Position numbers and translations under genes: made by a program
Part shown: one piece after another, positions 37,142 through 48,400 of the stretch
Position numbering within the stretch: position 1 is the stretch's first letter
How the letters are laid out: every line of letters starts with the position of its first letter
Source of the DNA: Cardinalis cardinalis
Lineage: Eukaryota; Chordata; Aves; Passeriformes; Cardinalidae
Assembly: GCA_014549065.1 (NCBI GenBank)
Contig: JACDOX010000004.1
Location: 14,975,662-15,039,661 of the forward strand
Direction of reading: 5' to 3'
Length of the DNA stretch: 64,000 bases
The notes under the pieces: generated by a model
Database searches by the model: none
The model's input: only the letters and a program-made list of their open reading frames with translations
Told to the model about the DNA's origin: nothing

Positions 37142-37213
37142 CTTGTCTTTGAGAGCCACAGCTTTAAGCCATCTGCCCACGCATCCAGACTCAAGTAAGA
37201 TCTTGTTGAGATG
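37142..37213 (-). CDS. YccV-like gene, candidate exon
   Basis: Ends at donor ACAAG|GTAGGG in phase 2, so the Arg codon AG|G is completed by the following exon (R-NWYYG). The open frame reads ISTRSYLSLDAWADGLKLWL-SKT. Three possible AG acceptors, starting the exon at 37,213, 37,201 or 37,189, all give the same phase; the widest is listed. There is no homology support, only splice signals and phase. Confidence 0.4.
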
Positions 37214-37424
37214 CTCCAAGAGGCAATTATCCATTAGGAGTAAAAATGGTCATCATATTGTTTTTAAAACCTTCTCTAGTATTTTTATATAGATTTTTAA
37301 TATTTAANCTTTGAAGTTTCACTTCTGTAGCAAAGAGAAAGAAAGGGTCAGTGACCATGAGCTATTTCTCCTCAAGATTTATATCAACACTGAAAATGAA
37401 TATTCTTTCAGTCATCACTTTTAC

Positions 37425-37536
37425 CAGTAAACCATATGTAAATTTTGGAAAATACCATTTTTCATTACAAGATTGCTTTCTTCCTGTACTTGGACCATAG
37501 GAATTGTTAAATTACATTCAGATTCTGCAGCTTCAA
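37425..37536 (-). CDS. YccV-like gene, candidate exon
   Basis: 112 bp between acceptor attctcgaataacag| and donor TTTACTG|GTAAAA. It enters in phase 1 and leaves in phase 2, agreeing with both neighbours. It encodes EAAESECNLTIPMVQVQEES followed by NLVMKNGIFQNLHMVY, an acidic, protein-like segment without stops. I recognise no domain. An alternative donor at AAAATG|GTATTT would break the phase. Confidence 0.4.
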
Positions 37537-38815
37537 CTGTTATTCGAGAATAGAGAGCGTGAGATATTTTTAAAATGGTGTACATAATCAAAATACTATT
37601 AAAAAAGCCTACAGGTTTTTGCATAAATCTAAATAATAAGTGGTTGATTCATTCCATGAGGCCTGAAAATTATTTCACTCTGGCTCTTTATGCATAAGCC
37701 AAGCTTAGTTCTCTTTTCATCAGACCAATCTTTTGCTCTTCCTGCTGCATGCACTGGATTCCACAGATGAATCACACAGCCAGTGCACTGCACAGGCCAC
37801 ATGTACAACTGAGTCTCTCTTTGCATGGTTCATTTCAAGATGCCAGTGTTTGCCAATGGACACCACTATCAAAAATGGATCTGATGTAATAGTCTCCACT
37901 TTTTATTTGGAGATATGTGTGTGGGATTCCGTCAATACACTGCTTAAGTCATAGACAAAATGGCACTCCTTACTTAGATCTTATCATTGTCACNGCCTTA
38001 AGTAATTTACTGTGTGTGAATTTTGTTGGTTAAGAGTCTCTACTGAGTTATACTACGCAAGAAAGTATTTTATAACAGCAAATGTCAAAAGGTGATGGAA
38101 AATCAGAACTAATGTTACTTAATCAAACACTTAATTTTCATCTTTTGAAAGGGACATAACCCTTAGTAACATATATTGGAACGTCCCAAAAAAGAATGAG
38201 GTTAAGGCACTCATGCAGATTAAGAAGATTTTTGTGTGAAGAAATCAACAATTGCTATTTGAGTTTTGAAACGAAATACAGTCATATTAAGCAACAAAAA
38301 TGCCTGAGGTGTGATTAAAGTGTTGGTTTTGTATAGGAATAGCCAATCCACCCACACTTCAGCTATCCAGGACAAAGTGTCATTGGGGATGAGAAAGAGA
38401 ACCCTCTTACAAATAACTGCAGTAGGGAAGGAGAGTCTTACAACCTTTCTGTTANTTGGATGCGCTCNGCAGAGTCCGTTCCGTACCACTGANATANGAA
38501 ATNCTGTGCAGGAAGAGCAAAGNGCAGCATGGAAATCTGCAGAGCTGCAGCTCCATTGATGTGAGGCATTCCAGCAGAAAGTTTCAGCAAAGACACTTCA
38601 CTACTCCTTACTCTAAAAAGGGGAAAAGAAAAATTTTAAAAAGAGATAAAATATGTAGCTGCGAGCTTTGCTAGATGTGTCGAACTTAAAAGTTTTCTTC
38701 AGGTTGCTTTGCTGGTTCACAACATTATGTACAATCTGTACTCAAGCATTTTGGTTACAGCTGGAGCACACTTAATTTAGGCCACTTTAACTCCATTAAA
38801 TTTCATGGTACTTAC
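37537..38815 (-). other. Intron of the YccV-like gene
   Basis: 1.3 kb. It holds an unexplained open, protein-like minus-strand tract at about 37,629-37,880, and a cluster of six Ns at 38,455-38,523. Confidence 0.4.
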
Positions 38816-38890
38816 AAAAGCTAATAGAAGACTCAAGTACACAAGACAGCAAAAACCTGCTTTTAAGATTTATACAGGCATCTCTTTTGT
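38816..38890 (-). CDS. YccV-like gene, candidate exon 2
   Basis: 75 bp with an excellent acceptor (long pyrimidine tract ending ccccctacctctgtttacag|) and a strong donor TTTT|GTAAGT. It enters and leaves in phase 1. It encodes KRDACINLKSRFLLSCVLES then SISF, a basic then mildly hydrophobic stretch. The other two frames contain stops. Assigned from splice quality and phase only. Confidence 0.42.
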
Positions 38891-39941
38891 CTGTAAACAG
38901 AGGTAGGGGGGAAAAGAAAAAAGGAACTGGGAATTTGTATGTTGTCCAATTTGCAGTAAAAAGCTGCNGTCCGTGAACCAAATTTGTTGTGCTGCTTTGT
39001 CATCTGATTGAGTGCATTAAACATGTCTGGCATACCAGATAGATGGCCTCAAAAATAATCTGTTTGCATTCAGTGATAATTGCACATCTGACAGAACTAA
39101 GGGGTTTTTCTTTCAGGCTGAAGGCACTTACAGCACTGTACCAGGTTGATAATGTGCCACAGTCCCACCACTAGATTAGAAAACGATTTGGCATCACCTC
39201 TCATTCCCACAGGCACCTGAAACACCATACCAGTGCATATTCATGGCTCTTCCCTCCTTCCCCAAACCATCAAGATATTCACCTTCACTTGAGGACTGTC
39301 TTTACATTTGTGAGGCTTTTTCAAATCAGAACTAAGACGTGCTGAAATTTGAGACTTGTGTCTTTTACACAGGTGTTCTCAGAGTACCCAGTTTGCTGCA
39401 GCACTCACCCACTCTCTGTTCTCCAGGAGCAGCTGGTGCAGCTCCTGCTCTCTCCTGGAGTGGAATACTCTGCCCACAAGCAGAAGTAATTCACTACAGT
39501 TGTCTCTGAGTTGCTTCTAGATCCTACTGTCCTAATTTATGTAATATGCNAAATAATTTGGGTTACTGTAATATACACAACACATTTGCACAAGTAGATT
39601 TGTGAAAACTGCCCAGCAGAAGTAATCAAGATCACAAAACAAAAGAATATTGTAAGTAATATGGAAACATCTTAGTGTGTGATGAAGCCTTTCTACAAAC
39701 TGTATTTTTAACTTCTGCGTCATCTTCTTTAGAGCCACCAGTAAAAACAAAAGTCTCCTAATCGCCTTTTAGACGTTATCAGTAGCTGTAGAGTACTTGT
39801 TTAGCCTTGTGTGTTGGGGGGGAGGAAGAGTCACAGTTCAGCCAAATAGCCATGAGCACCCTGCGAGGCCGGGGGGCTGGACAGGGCCCGGGGGTCTGGA
39901 CAGGGCCCGGGAGTCGCCGCCGCGCTCCCCTCTGCGCTTAC
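38891..39941 (-). other. First intron of the YccV-like gene
   Basis: 1.05 kb, phase 1. No repeat or additional exon recognised. GC content rises near the CpG island. Confidence 0.35.
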
Positions 39942-39975
39942 ACAGTAGGGCAGTACAACTTCTGCCGCTGAGCAT
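39942..39975 (-). CDS. YccV-like gene, candidate start-codon exon
   Basis: Inside the CpG island, ATG at 39,973-39,975 (minus) opens 11 codons, MLSGRSCTALL, to donor CTACTGT|GTAAGC. The single leftover base joins the next exon in frame (TAC, Tyr). With all eight exons the coding length is 735 nt, that is 244 residues, divisible by three. A different-frame ATG upstream (MRLLKMPILETGG) does not fit the phase. The N-terminus is rich in Arg, Lys, Ser and Leu and could be an organelle-targeting sequence, but this is speculative. Confidence 0.35.
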
Positions 39976-40237
39976 CTTCCTCCTGTCTCTAAAATCGGCA
40001 TTTTGAGCAGCCGCATCCCCCAGACAGAAAGGATGCGGTAGCACGCAGCGAGTTAGCCCGAATCAAAACATTTTCGTGCATATTTGGAAGCACNCGAACG
40101 CCCGCAAGGAGCGCTCTGTGCCTGCAGCCCCCGAGCGGGGACCGAGCCGCAGCAGCCCCGAGCCGGCAGCGCCCGGGGGGAGCCGCAGCCCCTCTGCTCC
40201 TGTCCCGCTCCCGGTGAGCGCCGCTCCCGGCCCCTCA

Positions 40238-40267
40238 CCCGGCCCGGCCCGGCCCGGCCCGGCCCGG
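40238..40267. repeat. (CCCGG)6 pentanucleotide repeat
   Basis: Six perfect CCCGG units in the CpG island. GC-rich short repeats like this are prone to length change and to sequencing error. Confidence 0.95.
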
Positions 40268-40400
40268 CTGCGCGCCCACGGGGGGCCGAGCAGCAACGCC
40301 CTAAGGGAGCCCGGAGAGGCGAGCGCCGAGCCTGAACCCGGGCCAGGCTCTCAGCCGGGTTGGGAAGTTGCCCCCTGCTCTCGGCTTTCGCTCGCACAAA

Positions 40401-40914
40401 AAGCTTTCAGGGCAGAAGGATTTCTTAATCTCAAAATGCAACAAACACCCGCGTGGACTTTACAGCCCGACAGTTTTAGAGAGATTAAAATAAAAAATAA
40501 AAAGTTCTAAGTTATTTCTTCAGACTAACTTAAAGAAAATAACATCTTCAACTTCCTTACCTAGGTATTTTTTTCTGTGACTGTGGATGAACAAGTGGCT
40601 TGAACCAGCTATGAATAGAAGTCCGGTGGTAGTTCTCTCATGTGATGTTTATGCAAAATATGTCGTAACCCTGTAACCCAGCCTCATGTCCTGCCTCTCA
40701 CACCGCTGTTGGTACTTCAGAGAGCTCCTGGTGCGGCCCCTGGCCCGGCATTGTCACAGCTGGATGCCGGCACAGCTGAAGCAGGAGCGTCCTCAGTGGT
40801 TTCCATAGCACAGGTATCCGCAACAGGAACTCCGGGGCTGCCCCTGCCGGGCTGCTGCAGCGGGTCAAACCCGGCCACGAGCCTCATCTGCGTCACGGAT
40901 TGCTGTGGTGTAAA
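40401..40914. other. Spacer downstream of the CpG island
   Basis: Moderately GC-rich, with no supported gene. The 153-codon plus-strand open frame at 40,709-41,170 runs into CR1 sequence and is not credible as a gene. Confidence 0.5.
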
Positions 40915-41030
40915 CTCAGCTGCAACCAGATTTGCTGATGGCACCCAAATCAGAGTGGGAGCAAACAGGAGGCAGACTCCATCTGCAAATGATCCAGAGA
41001 GATTGGAGCAATGGGAACATTATAGACAAG
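40915..41030 (+). mobile_element. CR1 LINE internal fragment
   Basis: Matches the CR1 ORF2 region that encodes the FADDTK-like motif: 'aaccagatttgctgatggcacccaaatcagagtgggagc', then 'catctgcaaatgatccagagagattggagcaatggg'. Plus orientation, short and decayed. Confidence 0.6.
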
Positions 41031-41069
41031 AAGAGAAATTCATCAGTGGCAAACATTGTGCCTTACCAA

Positions 41070-41139
41070 GAGAAAGGAAATGCTTTAGCCATCACTTTCT
41101 CACGAGAGAAAGGAAATGCTCTAGCCATCAGTTCTCACT
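41070..41139. repeat. 35-bp direct tandem duplication
   Basis: Two copies of a 'gagaaaggaaatgctytagccatca' unit (41,070-41,104 and 41,105-41,139) differ at a few positions. Confidence 0.85.
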
Positions 41140-41355
41140 GAGCACAGCTCTCCAAACGGTGAGACTCTGAAAAAAACCAAAAATGTTACCAAGCCATACC
41201 TAGTGAACATGTGGGAGCTAAGGGCCCAGGCCTAGGATGGAATTTTGTTGATGGATNTAAACCTGTGCAACATGGCAGGAATGCCCAATTGAAAACTCAC
41301 ATGAATACTAGCCTACACTAGAAATACAAATTCTACCTAAGAAAAATAGTTTTTT

Positions 41356-41475
41356 AATCATAGAATCATAGATGGCTTGAGTTAGAAGGGACCTTTTCAA
41401 GGGCACCTAATCCACCCCCCCTGAAATAAGCAGAGACATCTTCAGCTAGATCATTTGCCTCCCACAGGCCACCCC
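41356..41475 (-). mobile_element. CR1 LINE 3' end, minus orientation
   Basis: Begins 'aatcatagaatcatagatggcttgagttagaagggacctt', the reverse complement of the CR1 terminus, and continues 'ccccctgaaataagcagagacatcttcagctagatcat'. A copy of the tail only. Confidence 0.85.
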
Positions 41476-43350
41476 AAGGAGAACAGGATGCCCTCGTTGG
41501 GGACATCGTGGCTGTGTTTGCATCACCAATCCCAGGCTGCAGTAAATTCTGGGACCTACCAGCTCCCTTGAGCAAAACCTCAGGAGCCATATAAACACCT
41601 GATCCTACCTCAGGGAGGCTGNAGGTTTTAGTGTGACTCAAGCAACTTAGTACTACCCAAACATTAAGACATATTCTTAACACAAAGTAAATCAAATTGC
41701 AAGATGAAGATGCTTCTTTTACAAAACAGGTTACTCCCCATGTGCTTGAGCAGAGATCTTCAGTGCAAGAGCCAGAAAGAAACCAGCCCTGTGTGCTCTG
41801 TCGTGACGCAGAGGTGNGCAAAGAGGCCAAAGCCAGAGGAAAATTACAACTTCATAAATTAGCATGCAAGAAAAAAGAAACAATCCTGACCATAACACAA
41901 TTTCAGATGATCTGCCCTTTCTTAAGACAATGCTTACGTGAATTTTCTAGTAATTTTTCCTAAACAACTTAACCACTGATTTCCCTCGTAAACTTTATTG
42001 ATCAGAAGAGTTTAACATTGGCACAGATTTTACAGCCTCAATCATTTTACAAGCATCAAACAGCATAAATGTTTTGAGTTCCAGATATTTATCTTTCCCC
42101 GTGTACTTGGGCATGCAGACTAATTGGTGTCAATGAAGGACAACAACAGTACAGACTGCACATCTACCCAGCTCCACATGTTGAGATTTTAGCTGGGTAA
42201 AAATAGACAGCGTATTGAGAGGTGATCATTAATTAAGGATTTCTAAGTAGCTCTTTTTTTAAAGTTTTTGACAGCTGTGTTCCATTTCTTAGCAGTTCAT
42301 GGAAGCTTACTCCATCTTCTTTAAGAGTTAAGAGAATTCAAGTTTTGAATAAGGTGCTCAAATTTCAGAAAAATAACCCCACTAGATTTCTCTGCTACAG
42401 AATACAAACACAGTAATTCTTTCTAATATTTTAATCAGATTCTAACCAGGATTGCATTTTAAGTTCTGTCTTTATTATTTTGAATATCCTTGTTCAAAGT
42501 CAGATTCCAAGATCTGAGACAAAACACAAATTAACAGCTGAGGTTGCCTGACTCATGAATGCTAACATTGTTTGAAGTCAGTACCTCCAGGAATAGGCTT
42601 CTGCAGAAATTTGATGCTGTATGAGTTTGTTACCTGCCTCTTGCTTCCTCCTTCTTGTTTTTTTTGGTGTTTTTTTTTTGGGGGGGGNGGTTTTTTTTTT
42701 TGTATTTATGTATCTAGCTAAAGTAAAATGAAAGGCCAACAGACCAGGTTTAGGTAAAATCTTTCCATTTCAGAGACAAGAAAACGAAGCATGAAGGAAG
42801 CTTGTATGGCTTTTACCAGAGTAGGAACATCATTCCCAAATTCTCTACCCTGTCATCCCTTCAGCACTCACACAGATTTCAAAGTATAGGAGAAGATTCA
42901 TAAATTCTCACTACAGCCCTTTCAAAAAGTAAATTAAGCCTCTTGCAAAGATTTCTTAGCACAATATTTCTGTGAGCTAGAGAAACAACCAGAGGTTTTG
43001 GGCTTTGAGTTTCCTTTNAACAGTAGTAAAAGCCACAAAAATTGTATTTTGCATTATAATTTGTTTTACAGTAACTCAACTTTATGCTATTTAAATTCTA
43101 GTCACATTGTCCATTGCTTGCTGGCACTTGCTTTATTTTCACATTTTCTTCAACTAGCAACATTGATTAATTTTTAAAGGCATTACACTTTGCTCATTTA
43201 TCTTCGGAAAAAGTGACAAACATTTTTTGCAAAGCTCATATTGATGGCTAGAGCAGTGAACACCGGCTTTGGCACAAAAACTTTTCACNTTGAAAGCAAA
43301 ATGGTGAACTTCAACAACCACACAGTTTCCTTTGTTTAATGAGCATTATG
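41476..43350. other. Intergenic spacer
   Basis: AT-rich, no gene recognised. A G/T homopolymer tract, 'tttttttttgggggggngg' and flanking T runs, lies at about 42,655-42,705. Confidence 0.55.
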
Positions 43351-43351
43351 G

Positions 43352-44150
43352 TNTGTCCTGGTTAGAGAGGGGTTAGCCATGTGGGTGTGACCAAGTTGTT
43401 ATTCTGTATCGCACCTGCATCACCTGGACCTGGACTCAGCAGGAAAAGCCAGGCACTCTTACTGGAAGTTGGCCACATTTGCCTCTCCTGCTTCAGCAGG
43501 ANGGTGACAGCAAAGGATCCACGGATTCCATCCTGGGATACTTTTCTGGGACATGGTGCTGAGGCGAGGCTGTGGCATGGCTCCCATGCGTGGCACTGCA
43601 GGGACAGTGATCAGGGACAGCATGAAGCCANCATCCCAATGGGACCATCCTCCCCTGCCCTGGTGTACAGGAGCATTGGGAGCAGCAGCAAAGGCACTTG
43701 CATAGAACTGAGNCCGGCACAGCATCCCCTACTCAGATAACTCAGCTTCCAGGGAGGGTTGTCTATCACTGTTTTCCATTATTTTTGGCTGGGAAATGCT
43801 AGCCCTGGGAGCAACCCCACCACACTGCCTTTGTTTGCTGACTATCATGTGGGCAGCATGCAGGGATGATCATCCTATTGCCTTTGTCTGGAAAAACCAC
43901 ATGGACACAACCACAGGAAGTGTTCACCACCACCTTTGTTCTTGTTCCTGGTGATGAATACCTTTCTGTGGGTAAAACACCTCTTTTTGCATTGTACTGT
44001 GGGTGTCTTATTCCATCATTTCGTGTTTCAGTAAGTTGTTATCTCTTCCCATATCTCTCCTCTTTTGTCCCTCCTTTACTGGAAGGGGCAGGGGCTGGGG
44101 TGTGGCTTGTTTGGAGTTAAATTTCCTGCTGGTGTTCAAATCAGCACATG
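43352..44150 (+). mobile_element. ERV-type LTR remnant
   Basis: Starts with TGTCCTGGTT, resembling the TG start of bird ERV LTRs. It ends with a degraded 'cagtaagttgttatctcttcc', 'ttttgtccctcctttactggaagggg' and 'ttggagttaaatttcctg' series that parallels the 3' part of those LTRs. No internal retroviral frame is present, so it is probably a solo LTR. Edges are uncertain. Confidence 0.45.
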
Positions 44151-45459
44151 CTCCAACAGCATTGTCAGGTACCAACATTTCACATCATCTGTTAATACGA
44201 AGCAAAGCAAATTCTTGATTTCTACACAAAATGAAAGAACTACAGTAGGTTTCCCAAAGATACCTGTCACAGAAATGGGAACAGGGATACAATTGTATTT
44301 TATGGATTCTGTACAGACTTACACAGAAAAATATTTTTAGATATTTTCAAAACAAAGGAAATGTTATTAACTGCTTAAGACTATTCTCAGCGACAAAGCT
44401 AAAACCCTGGACCTGGCGTNGCTTATGCTTGGATGAGCACACCGCTATTACTGTTGTGCTGTAATTCTGGAAATGTACATTCAACAGAACTACCACCTCC
44501 AGGACATAACAGCAGCACCAAAGTGTGTCATATTTTCAGTATTCTTAAATTATTTTCTCCAANCAGAATGCGCCAATGAGCAAAACTCACACGCTTGGGA
44601 CAGAGATTTTTCCTCAGTTGTTAAAACAAGTCTTGCTTTTGCCAGACTTCACATGGAGTCTGGAAAGTCACAGGGAACTCAATTCATTCCACTGTGACCA
44701 TTCCACATTCCTGTTGCCCAGAGGCACACATACCTGCATCTGAGTGAGCCTCTCTTCCATCACTTCCTTGGGTTTTCAGGTAAGGAACGTAAGGAAAAGA
44801 TCATCTGATAAAGCAAATAATGTGAAATAAACAGAATCCACAATTCTTTTTTCTTGCATCTATTGAACAGAAAAATGAACATATAAACAAACCAACCCTG
44901 CAGTTTTGTGAAAACATATCCTATGTTGACTTTTCCTTGCATCACCCCCTCANGGCAGCTAAGCTGCAGACCAGTAATCTGCAGCAGGGAGGCAGGGGAT
45001 CCTCTCTGNTTAAGTGTTTCTAGTGTCTTCTAGAGCTGTTGGGAGCAGAGATTTCCCTGGATTGGATGTAGCTCTGGTACAAANAGTTGTCACCTGAGCA
45101 GGGAAGGCTTCCTGGAGGGTTAGAGGCAGGTGCCCTGGTGCACACATGGAAGTGAGCTAAGAGGACTCAATGAGGTGTCTTCAGTGCCAGATGCTACTGC
45201 CTTTATATTGCCTCTTGAGCTGCAGGGCTTAGTGAAAACCCCTACCAAATAGCAAATTCTGATCTCTCTTCCGAGTCAGAGAGTGCTCCGGTTCCAGTTT
45301 TGTCTGTTCCCACTTACCCANTATACCATACTACCAGATACAGCTATTCCATATTCCACAGGGAATCAAGAGGAGCTGAATTTAAGGAGTTCTGAACACA
45401 ACCAATCATCTCATAGCACAGTAAATTACCAGATAGAAACAAACACTGTTGGACAGCTT
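44151..45459. other. Intergenic spacer between the LTR and the PHIP 3' end
   Basis: No gene or named repeat recognised. The patch at 44,940-45,290 is GC-richer and may be an unidentified repeat. Confidence 0.5.
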
Positions 45460-48400
45460 AGAAAAACATGTTTTCTATTTATTTAAAAATAAGTTTGTAG
45501 TTACTACATTGCAGTGACAGTAATTCTTACACATACATTCTAGTTTGTATAAAAGGATTCAAAGTATTATGCATCAAAACTAACATAGAAAGTGTCCACA
45601 TAACAGTAAAGAAATTTCCAATCCATATGTACAAAAAGAAAGGGCACTGTTATCCTGGTGAGATACTTCAGGTTATATATAACATGATAATCTAGATTTC
45701 TGGAAGGAAAAAAGCCTTGATAAAGCTAAAGAATTATAGTTTTCAAAACTGTTACTCATTACATACAACAGATTTGTGTTTTACATAATTCTGTACAAAA
45801 TAAGTGTAATTTTTAATCTGAAAATCTGTCAGTTTTAAAATTAACCTTTCTAGGTAATTTACTTGAAGTTGAGCTCCATTCTATACATATTGAAACATTA
45901 TGACAGAATTTAATTCACACATGATCCAGTTGTCCACCACACTTCTGTAGTTTTAGTATGGTCCAAAAATGTAACTTCTGTATGGTCTCAATGCATTAGC
46001 AAACCAACCTGCACAGTTCTAAGCACAAAACAGTACATGTACATCACACAGTACATGATAGGTACTTCTATTTCTTTCTACTCCTAATTTGTGTGACCTC
46101 ATTCTTTGTTCTTTCAGTGTAGAAATTTCATAGTATAGTATTACTTTCCCTCCCTAAAATGTACTGTTTGTATTATTTGAAGTGAATTTCCTGATGTATT
46201 TATCTGCATTAAAAAGGACCCAAATGACTACTTGTCTCACTACATATCTCCTAAAAGCTAAATTTATTCACCCTTATTTTATTGCAGCATATAAGGTTTC
46301 TTTCTAGAGTGCCTTGAGGCTGTTAGAACCTTGGGAAAAGGCAGGGGAGGTGGTGAGGGGGAAGCAGCTAATCACCTTTTCTGCAATTTAAGATGTCTTT
46401 TAATCTGGCTTCCTGGCATGTTTCCTTCTTTAACACACTGTAAAAGTGACATGGCGAATNCCTGCATTAAATCCAGCAGAAACACAAGAGCACCTGGAGG
46501 TTAGCTCTGGTCTAAAAGCTACCTGCTGATTTCCCCCAGACATCATAGAAAGTCAGCAAGCTGTATTCACAATTCAAAAACAAGAAGCTATGTAAGCTGT
46601 CAATGCCAGATTTGTTATTTGAAACACATTGTCAAGCCTTGACCAGATTTATGAAATGTAATACACTTTCCTCTGCATACGAACAAACAAGTATATACAG
46701 TAATTTACAGCAGAAAACTAACAGCCCTTTTATCAGTTGAATATCTAGGTCCCCTTGGAAACCAAACTGTTACAAGAACTTCAGGGATAAAAGAAAATAT
46801 ATACTCATTTTACACAGTTCATTTGTCTTCATTTAGGTCGTAAACAGAAAATGAGCTTTTGCTGTTTCTAGGTGAGGTTTCAAAACCCTCTACCTTTTCT
46901 ATCACAGCACTGTAGCAGAGTTATAATTAAAGATTTTATAACACTGTTAAAAAAAAGCAAAAATAAAAACCTTTGACAATCTACTGTCAACAAAAATATA
47001 CTATTTTAGAATAAGGTAAGGACTCGGGACACAGTGTAAATACTGTGGTATGGGTATATTTTAATTGACCAGTGATGTTAAAATTACCTCAGCAAGATTC
47101 ACATGCTACAAATAAAATGTGGATATTGATGAAAGTGAGCTTAAAAACCTCTCACCTCCAATCTACTATATAAATACAGGGTGAAAGGGGTCCCATCCAG
47201 TTAAGCCTATTGCTCTTATAGAACCAATCAACTATTTAACATGTGCCTAAATTTAAATTACACACTAAAGCATTTACTTGTAGTCCTCGATCCAACAAAT
47301 GTGAGCAAAATATTTTAAAATGCAGTGCAAAAATCCTAACAAGCTTGAAATTACTGAATGGACAGACTATTTTTTGTGTTGCATGTAGTCCTTTTTTTGG
47401 TAAGACAAAAGCCTCTGGCACAGAATTGGTACTTAATATTTGTACAGCAGTATAGCGAATAAACTGTCTCTACACTACAATTTATTTTTGAATAGATATT
47501 AATATCTATANGGGCTGCATCAGGGTCCTTCATCATTTAATAGCTTTACAAATATTAAGCCATAGTAATATTTAACTCAACCAACTCAACCTTACAAGTC
47601 TATCAACAAACTGATCACAGGTACAAATTGGACACTGTACAAATAAACATCTGTAAATCTTTATCACAGCAGTCNAATCACTGGAGGAAGACATTTCTCT
47701 GTGAAGTTGTATCACTGGTCACTGCCGAGTGACAAAGAGCTCTAGTTCAATATTGGCAATAATAATGAACACTACAGTGGTAGGATTTCAGTTCAGTTCC
47801 CAGAGAACACACTAACAACAGAAACAGAGTGGTAAAGAGTTGTTNAGTATGTAGGCACAGGCACAATGATTCCTGTTAAACATTTAGAGCACACTTATGA
47901 CAGAAGCAGAAGTATTTCCTCACTGGCAGTTAACACACTGTTATCCAGATACCACTCAGCAGCAAATACCAATTTTAACGTTTCCCAGTATAGCATAGAA
48001 GTACCAGAACAGTATCCTCATATCTATGTCAAATATAAACGAACTTAATGAATAAAACTGAGTTAATTGCTGCCAGATCATTTGCATGTATGTGGCTATG
48101 AAGCTATGTTATTTACAATGCAAATGTAAAACAATCACATGAGGTTTTGATACTCCATTTTCCGAACCAGTTGTTAAGTACTTGAGATGGCATTATAAAA
48201 CATGCATAACTATAGATCTTAAATTATTTCAGAACACTGACCAATAATTTATTGCTCACATTTAAAAATCTAAGACTCTGTAATCAAAAGCTCTTTTTCT
48301 GTATTGATACAGTATCTCACAACCACCTCAAATAATAAATTTTTCCCCAACAAAAATACAGTCTGATGGTGACTAAAGTCTCATAAATAAAGTTTGCAAC

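Larger units (their letters stand above)
39838..40400 (-). promoter_or_regulatory. CpG island, probable promoter of the YccV-like gene
   Basis: A GC- and CpG-rich block in otherwise AT-rich DNA, positioned at the 5' end of the minus-strand exon series. It contains a near-tandem 'ctggacagggcccggg' duplication at 39,878-39,912 and a CCCGG pentamer run. A GTGAGC donor-like site on the plus strand at 40,213 leaves room for a divergent plus-strand transcript. No TATA box is evident. Confidence 0.6.

Noticed and set aside
40053..40510. Long ORFs on both strands of the second CpG island
   Set aside because: Pro/Ala/Arg/Gly-rich frames in GC-rich sequence, including the CCCGG repeat. None joins a downstream exon in phase.
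40709..41170. 153-codon plus-strand open frame
   Set aside because: It runs through a CR1 fragment and a tandem duplication, with no coding signature or splice context.
43381..43740. 119-codon plus-strand frame and opposing frames within the LTR-like repeat
   Set aside because: It lies in repeat DNA, has in-frame Ns, and resembles no retroviral or host protein.
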